A DNA stretch of 64,000 nt from TMP-86 sp044226865. Its GTDB lineage: Bacteria; Pseudomonadota; Gammaproteobacteria; Steroidobacterales; Steroidobacteraceae. Below are positions 60,050 to 64,000 of this stretch, piece by piece. The stretch is from contig JBGAGE010000004.1 of the NCBI GenBank assembly GCA_044226865.1, positions 1-64,000 on the forward strand, read 5' to 3'. Position 1 is the first letter of the stretch; each line of letters opens with the position of its first letter. The notes below the pieces were generated by a model that was not told where the DNA came from, searched no databases, and was given only the letters and a program-made list of their open reading frames with translations. The position numbers and the translations under genes were made by a program.

Positions 60050-60318
60050 GTGCCGTATTGGCGGCACTCGGGGTAACAACCCTGAAGCAGCCCGAGCGCC
60101 GGGACCCTTTCAGGCTATAGGGAGCAGTCAAGGCGAGGGATGCAAGCGTGAGTCTAATGCTCCGGTACTGCATCTTGACTGCCGTGGAGGGCGACGATTG
60201 GCGGGCAATCTAAAAGAATCGCCAATCCGGGTTCCTGTTGAGGCTCGAGGCGCTGGTGGTGGCACCAAAGTGAAAGTACCGACAAACAGAGAAGCGACCT
60301 GGCGTACGCCAATGGTCG
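60050..60318 (+). ncRNA. Hairpin-rich segment, candidate structured RNA of unknown type
   Basis: The 345-base gap from 60032 to 60376 has no supported protein gene. It contains a chain of hairpins: GTGCCG/CGGCAC (60050-60067), CCTGAA/TTCAGG (60081-60114) around CCCG/CGGG, a 9-base-pair GCAGTCAAG/CTTGACTGC stem (60124-60182) enclosing ATGCA/TGCAT, GATTGGCG/CGCCAATC (60196-60227) and CGACC-TGGCG/CGCCA-GGTCG (60295-60318). This is more structure than expected. It might be a small RNA, part of a group II intron or retron that has lost its protein, or a leader. Neither strand has a plausible ORF. Confidence 0.4.
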
Positions 60319-60376
60319 ACCCCAGAATGCGCTAATTCCGCAAAATCGATATAAGAAGTCCCTCGACGGAGGCTAC

Positions 60377-60748
60377 ATGAAATTATTCCTGGCTATCGCG
60401 GCCCTATTGGCCCTGATCTTCGGCGTAGCGCTCCTCGTTGTGCCTGAGCAGTTCTATGGCCCCACGGGGATTCACTTCTCGCCGATGATCGCGACGCTTG
60501 CACAGGCCCACGGCGCGACACTGGTGGGCATGGGCATCGTCCTTTGGCTGTCGCGATTTGCGGACCGTCGCGGCCAAGTCGCCGTATTGGCCGGCAACCT
60601 CGTGGTGCAGGTGCTTTCCCTGCTGGTCGACCTTCGGACGATGGCTCTGGGTGCGGGAGCGGCGGTGGCTCCGGGCGTCATTATTCACGTCGTTCTGGGC
60701 AGCCTGTTCGCGTATTTCCTGGCACGGCTGCTTCGTCAGTCGAAATAG
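60377..60748 (+). CDS. Small membrane protein, DUF4345-like
   Basis: A 123-residue protein with four membrane segments (MKLFLAIAALLALIFGVALL at the start and VIIHVVLGSLFAYFL at the end). The GILHFSP-type loop TGIHFSPMIATLAQAHGATL and the polar loop SRFADRR are recognisable but the function is unknown; DUF4345 or a related family is the nearest match. A GGAGG ribosome site is 5 bases upstream of the ATG. The gene is convergent with the P-type ATPase gene, which starts 138 bases away at its stop. Confidence 0.6.
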   Translation: MKLFLAIAALLALIFGVALLVVPEQFYGPTGIHFSPMIATLAQAHGATLVGMGIVLWLSRFADRRGQVAVLAGNLVVQVLSLLVDLRTMALGAGAAVAPGVIIHVVLGSLFAYFLARLLRQSK

Positions 60749-60886
60749 ACTCCGGCCAGTCACATTGGAACCGCACAAGCGCCTGTCGCCGACTGCATTG
60801 CCGCGGTCCGATTGGGGCTCCGCCAGCCCGGGACCAGCTGTCACGTCGCGCGACGCACTCAACTGAATGCGACGTCTCAGTAACGG

Positions 60887-63244
60887 TCAAAGCTGCACAG
60901 CGCGCAATCGAAGCGCGTTGCCGATCACCGATACGGAACTCAGCGACATGGCAGCCGCAGCGATGATCGGACTCAGCAAAAGTCCAAACGCGGGGTACAG
61001 CGCTCCGGCCGCAATTGGAATGCCGAGTACGTTGTAGACAAAGGCGAGAACCAGGTTCTGGCGGATATTGCGCATGGTTGCGCGGCTCAGCGTGCGAGCC
61101 CGCGCAATGCCCGCGAGATCCCCTTTGACCAGCGTGACGCCCGCGCTGTGCATTGCTACGTCGGTGCCCGTTCCCATGGCGATGCCGATATCCGCTTCCG
61201 CGAGCGCGGGGGCATCGTTGACGCCATCGCCCGCCATCGCGACCACTCGGCCTTCCGCGCGGAGCTTACGCACCACAGAGTGCTTCTGATCGGGTAGTAC
61301 TTCGGCTTCAACGTCGGTCAGATTGAGGCTGCGGGCGACGGCCTCGGCGGTTACGCGATTGTCACCGGTCAGCATCACGATTCGTACGCCGTCCTTGGCG
61401 AGACTGGCAAGGGCGGCGGGGGTGGACGCTTTGATCGGATCCGCGACCGCGATCAGTCCCGCCGCGCGACCATCAATCGCGATGAACATGACCGTTGCGC
61501 CGGCCGTGCGTTGCTCGTCCGCGGCAGCCTCCAAGTCGGTTGGATCGATTCCGGAGTCCGACAGGAGTTTACGGTTGCCGATCGCGACAGCGTGGCCCGC
61601 AACGTTGCCTCGGACGCCCTTGCCTGTGATCGAAGCGAAGTCAGTGACGGGGAGCGCCGTCAGGCCACGGGCGCGGGCGCTCGCCACGATCGCCGCCGCG
61701 AGGGGATGTTCGCTCGCCTGCTCAAGGCTCGACCCGAGTCCGAGCACGGTCGGCTCGTCAAACCCCTTCGATGCGCGAACGGCAACGACTTGCGGTTTGC
61801 CCTGGGTGAGGGTTCCCGTCTTATCGACCACGAGCGTATCGATCTTCTCGAAGCGTTCGAGGGCTTCGGCGTTCTTGATGAGCACGCCCGCAGTCGCGCC
61901 CTTGCCCATGCCGACCATGATGGACATCGGCGTGGCAAGACCCAGCGCACAAGGACACGCGATAATTAGCACCGAAACCGCTGCAACGATCGCATAGGCG
62001 AGCGCCGGGGCAGGACCCCAGATGAGCCAGCCGACAAACGCCAGCACGGCAACGACGATGACTGCCGGCACAAACCAGCTCGAGACGATATCCGCGAGGC
62101 GCTGGATCGGCGCGCGGCTGCGCTGCGCCTCGGCCACCATCTGCACGATGCGCGCGAGCATGGTTTCAGTGCCGACCTTGTCGGCGCGAATGACGAGACT
62201 CCCCAGTCCGTTGAGCGTGCCGCCGATGACCGTGGTTCCCGGCGCCTTCTCGATCGGCATGGATTCTCCGGTGACCATGGATTCGTCCAGCGCGCTCGTG
62301 CCTTCGATGACGGTGCCATCGACCGGAACGGATTCCCCGGGGCGGACGCGCAAGCGATCTCCGACCGTGACGGCCTCGACGGGTATTTCCTCATCGTCCT
62401 TGCCGTCGCGTACGCGACGCGCGGTCTTGGGCGCCAGATTCAGTAGCGCGCGGATGGCACCGCCCGTTTGCTCGCGAGCCCGCAACTCCAGGACTTGCCC
62501 GACGAGGACCAGCACGGTGATGACCGCCCCCGCTTCGAAATAGGCGGGGATCAGGCCGTGCGCGTTCCTGAGCTCCACGGGGAAGAGGCCGGGCGTGAAC
62601 GTGGCGGCAAGGCTGTAGAGATAGGCGGCGCCCACGCCGAGCGCGATCAGGCTGAACATGTTCAGCGATCGATGCCGCACCGAATCCCTGGCGCGGACGA
62701 AGAATAGCCAGCCGGCCCACAGGATGACCGGCGAGGACAGCGCCCACTGGAGCCATTGAGACATCATCGGCGAGACTTGCGACAGGAGCGGCACGCCCGG
62801 AATGTGAGCGCCCATCTCCAGAATCACCACGGGCAACGACAACGCAGCGCCGATCCACATGCGCCTAGTAATATCCGTGAGTTCGCTGCTCGGTCCAGTC
62901 GAGGCGGTCACCTGGACCGGTTCGAGCGCCATGCCGCAGATGGGGCAATTGCCCGGTCCGATCTGCCTGACCTGAGGATGCATGGGACAGGTGTAGATCG
63001 CCGCTTCGTTGGCGGGAGGAGGCGTTGCCTCAGCCGGTTTCAGGTAGGTGGCGGGGGAGGCGACGAACTTCTTCTGGCAGTGTTCGCTGCAAAAGTAGAA
63101 ACGCTGTCCCTGCTCCTCGGCAGAGAACTTGGCAGTCGCCGGGCTGACGCTCATCCCGCAAACCGGATCCCGTACCGTCGACCCGCTCGTCGCAGCCGCA
63201 TGAGCCGCGGCGTCGTGTGCTTTGGATCCGGAGCAACAGTTCAT
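60887..63244 (-). CDS. copA: Heavy-metal P1B-type ATPase (Cu+ type) with YHS and metal-binding N-terminus
   Basis: A 785-residue exporter. The N-terminus has a YHS domain (VRDPVCGMSVSPATAKF and FYFCSEHCQKKF) and a zinc-ribbon-like metal-binding domain (YTCPMHPQV and CPICGMAL) instead of the usual HMA domains. Eight membrane segments follow, with the CPC metal site in LIIACPCALGLATP, the phosphorylation site DKTGTLTQG, the HP motif ASEHPLAAAIV and GDGVNDAPALAEADI. CPC ATPases export Cu+ or Ag+. The start MNCCSGSKAH at 63244 is preferred over one at 63268. A MerR-type operator lies upstream. Confidence 0.93.
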   Translation of the reverse strand: MNCCSGSKAHDAAAHAAATSGSTVRDPVCGMSVSPATAKFSAEEQGQRFYFCSEHCQKKFVASPATYLKPAEATPPPANEAAIYTCPMHPQVRQIGPGNCPICGMALEPVQVTASTGPSSELTDITRRMWIGAALSLPVVILEMGAHIPGVPLLSQVSPMMSQWLQWALSSPVILWAGWLFFVRARDSVRHRSLNMFSLIALGVGAAYLYSLAATFTPGLFPVELRNAHGLIPAYFEAGAVITVLVLVGQVLELRAREQTGGAIRALLNLAPKTARRVRDGKDDEEIPVEAVTVGDRLRVRPGESVPVDGTVIEGTSALDESMVTGESMPIEKAPGTTVIGGTLNGLGSLVIRADKVGTETMLARIVQMVAEAQRSRAPIQRLADIVSSWFVPAVIVVAVLAFVGWLIWGPAPALAYAIVAAVSVLIIACPCALGLATPMSIMVGMGKGATAGVLIKNAEALERFEKIDTLVVDKTGTLTQGKPQVVAVRASKGFDEPTVLGLGSSLEQASEHPLAAAIVASARARGLTALPVTDFASITGKGVRGNVAGHAVAIGNRKLLSDSGIDPTDLEAAADEQRTAGATVMFIAIDGRAAGLIAVADPIKASTPAALASLAKDGVRIVMLTGDNRVTAEAVARSLNLTDVEAEVLPDQKHSVVRKLRAEGRVVAMAGDGVNDAPALAEADIGIAMGTGTDVAMHSAGVTLVKGDLAGIARARTLSRATMRNIRQNLVLAFVYNVLGIPIAAGALYPAFGLLLSPIIAAAAMSLSSVSVIGNALRLRAVQL

Positions 63245-63279
63245 GTGAAGTCCCCTAGTATTGTCCAATCATGTTGGGC

Positions 63280-63311
63280 ATTTTAGACTCCGTACCTAGG
63301 TACGGAGTCAA
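63280..63311 (-). promoter_or_regulatory. MerR-family promoter/operator for the P-type ATPase
   Basis: On the minus strand a -35 box TTGACT (63306-63311) and a -10 box TAAAAT (63280-63285) have a 20-base spacer covered by the perfect 24-base palindrome from 63286 to 63309 (arms GACTCCGTACCT / AGGTACGGAGTC). This matches MerR/ZntR-type operators closely, including the CCGTAC core of the Tn mer operator. The regulator at 63315 is divergent and starts 5 bases after the palindrome. Confidence 0.9.
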
Positions 63312-63314
63312 GTC

Positions 63315-63797
63315 ATGGATCGAAAGACTGCAAGCAGAGTGGGTGCGGCAGGGTGGGGCGGATCTGCTGCCGCGGCCGGCATGACCATCGGCCGTCTGGC
63401 GGAGGCGGCCGAGGTCGGCGTTGAAACCATCCGCTACTACCAGCGGCGCCGGCTTCTGCCCGTTCCTTCGGCCGCGGGTGTCCGACGCTATCCGGCTGAT
63501 GTATTGCGGCGCGTGCGTTTCATCCGGCGCTCGCAGGCATTGGGGTTCTCGCTCGAGGAGATTCGGGAACTGCTGCGTCTGGAGGAGGGCGGATCCCGCA
63601 AGGAGATCCGCCGGATCGCCGATGTTCGTCTGGCCAGCGTCCGCGACAAGCTCGTGGCTTTGCAGAAGATGGAACATGTCCTTGCGCACCTCGTCGCCGA
63701 ATGTGCTTCCTCGGGCCCGCACGCGCCCTGCCCCATCATCGGCGCATTGGCAGCAGAGGCCGAGGGCCATAAAGGCGATCAAAGTCCAAGCGATTGA
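63315..63797 (+). CDS. MerR-family regulator of the adjacent P-type ATPase
   Basis: A 160-residue MerR-family protein with TIGRLAEAAEVGVETIRYYQRR in the DNA-binding domain and a C-terminal ECASSGPHAPCPII loop with two Cys in the MerR/CueR spacing. The Cys that MerR has at the end of the dimerisation helix (its position 82) is missing: GGSRKEI stands there. Without it, Hg(II) three-coordinate binding is unlikely; two-Cys binding of Cu(I), as in CueR, fits a Cu-ATPase neighbour. The first ATG at 63315 or the ATG at 63381 could start it; the second is directly before the conserved domain. Confidence 0.82.
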   Translation: MDRKTASRVGAAGWGGSAAAAGMTIGRLAEAAEVGVETIRYYQRRRLLPVPSAAGVRRYPADVLRRVRFIRRSQALGFSLEEIRELLRLEEGGSRKEIRRIADVRLASVRDKLVALQKMEHVLAHLVAECASSGPHAPCPIIGALAAEAEGHKGDQSPSD

Positions 63798-63803
63798 ACC
63801 AGG

Positions 63804-64000
63804 CTATACACCCGCCTGGCTCGCCGCCACGGTGCCGTGCCGGCTTGGCAGCCAGCGTGGAGTACGCGCTGCGTAAGCCCGGTATGTGTCCCCGAACTCC
63901 CGCTCCGCCTCGACCTCTTCCGAATGCGCGAGGTGTACGTACATCCACACAAGAAGCGGAAACATAGCCAGTGTCAGGATCGTCGGCCACTGCAAGAGGA
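63804..64000 (-). CDS. Isoprenylcysteine carboxyl methyltransferase-like protein, C-terminal part
   Basis: The 3' end of a gene that continues beyond the window. The visible C-terminus LQWPTILTLAMFPLLVWMYV and the last loop EREFGDTYRAYAARTPRWLP match the end of ICMT/PEMT-like membrane methyltransferases (the EEVEAEREFGDTYRAY pattern with conserved acidic, Phe and Tyr residues). The N-terminal membrane segments are outside. It lies 7 bases after the MerR-like stop on the other strand. In metal islands such genes often accompany copper ATPases, but the function is unknown. Confidence 0.7.
   Translation of the reverse strand, partial: LLQWPTILTLAMFPLLVWMYVHLAHSEEVEAEREFGDTYRAYAARTPRWLPSRHGTVAASQAGV

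Larger units (their letters stand above)
53822..64000. mobile_element. Genomic island integrated at the 3' end of tRNA-Ser (left part)
   Basis: The island begins inside the 3' end of tRNA-Ser: integrase, excisionase and AlpA-like genes lie directly next to it in the order typical of integrative elements. Cargo genes follow: AbiE toxin-antitoxin, TfoX-domain, HxlR, mercury-type and copper-type genes. No repeat of the tRNA 3' end (the GTTCGAATCC region) was seen to the end of the window, so the right end lies outside. Gene order beyond 53.8 kb is unlike the conserved housekeeping order before it. Confidence 0.75.

Noticed and set aside
59862..60335. 157-codon open frame across the GDCCVxC gene end and the hairpin-rich gap.
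   Set aside because: Its first third is in another frame of a real gene, the rest has no domain character and no ribosome site; the strong hairpins suggest RNA or noncoding DNA.
53833..64000. Second copy of the tRNA-Ser 3' end (attR).
   Set aside because: No second GTTCGAATCC-type sequence was seen; the right end of the island must be outside the window.

Overview
The window is chromosomal DNA of a GC-rich gammaproteobacterium. The evidence is gene order: dciA, an M23 peptidase, secA, a MutT/Nudix gene, yacG, zapD, coaE, pilD, pilC and pilB at one end, and recA, recX, alaS, lysC, csrA and tRNA-Ser further on. ZapD and a sigma54/PilSR-type pilin system also fit this class. The exact family is not decidable by eye; a Nevskiales/Steroidobacter/Xanthomonadales-like lineage is an inference from the mix of genes.

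Layout. 1-6.3 kb: protein export and division genes (DciA, an M23 peptidase behind a c-di-GMP-I riboswitch, SecA, a Nudix hydrolase with a shortened ThiE-like tail, YacG, ZapD). 6.4-14.1 kb: coaE, an STT3-like membrane protein, then the type IV pilus assembly genes pilD, pilC and pilB, a 5'-truncated pilin copy and the complete pilA with a sigma54 promoter. 14.3-22.7 kb: a cell-surface glycan block (flavoprotein, GtrA, two large GT-C-like membrane proteins, two GT2 glycosyltransferases, an FkbM methyltransferase). 22.7-25.7 kb: pilR and pilS, the likely activators of pilA. 25.8-38.8 kb: sucCD (SucD carries a histone-H1-like tail), nadE, a small EamA/SMR transporter with FkbM, a hybrid kinase / PstS-like / outer membrane protein set, a GNAT enzyme, bamD, rluD, pgeF and a ZIP transporter. 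38.8-53.7 kb: clpB behind a sigma32-type promoter, a truncated fmdB, aspS, a hydrolase, mutS, pncC, recA, recX, alaS, lysC, csrA and tRNA-Ser(GCU).

53.8 kb to the end of the window is a genomic island inserted at the 3' end of tRNA-Ser. It starts with a tightly overlapped alpA-xis-int set whose integrase frame reads through the tRNA gene into host DNA. Next come an AbiE-type toxin-antitoxin pair, a TfoX-domain gene, an HxlR regulator, a reduced mercury-type operon (merR / merT-like / GDCCVxC protein), a hairpin-rich segment without a gene, a Cu-type P1B ATPase with a divergent MerR-family regulator, and the end of an ICMT-like methyltransferase. No second attachment site is visible, so the island runs past the window.

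Working together: the pilus genes, pilA promoter, PilSR and probably part of the glycan block form one surface-appendage region. The riboswitch adds a c-di-GMP input on a cell-wall hydrolase next door. The island supplies metal resistance and phage defence or addiction functions.
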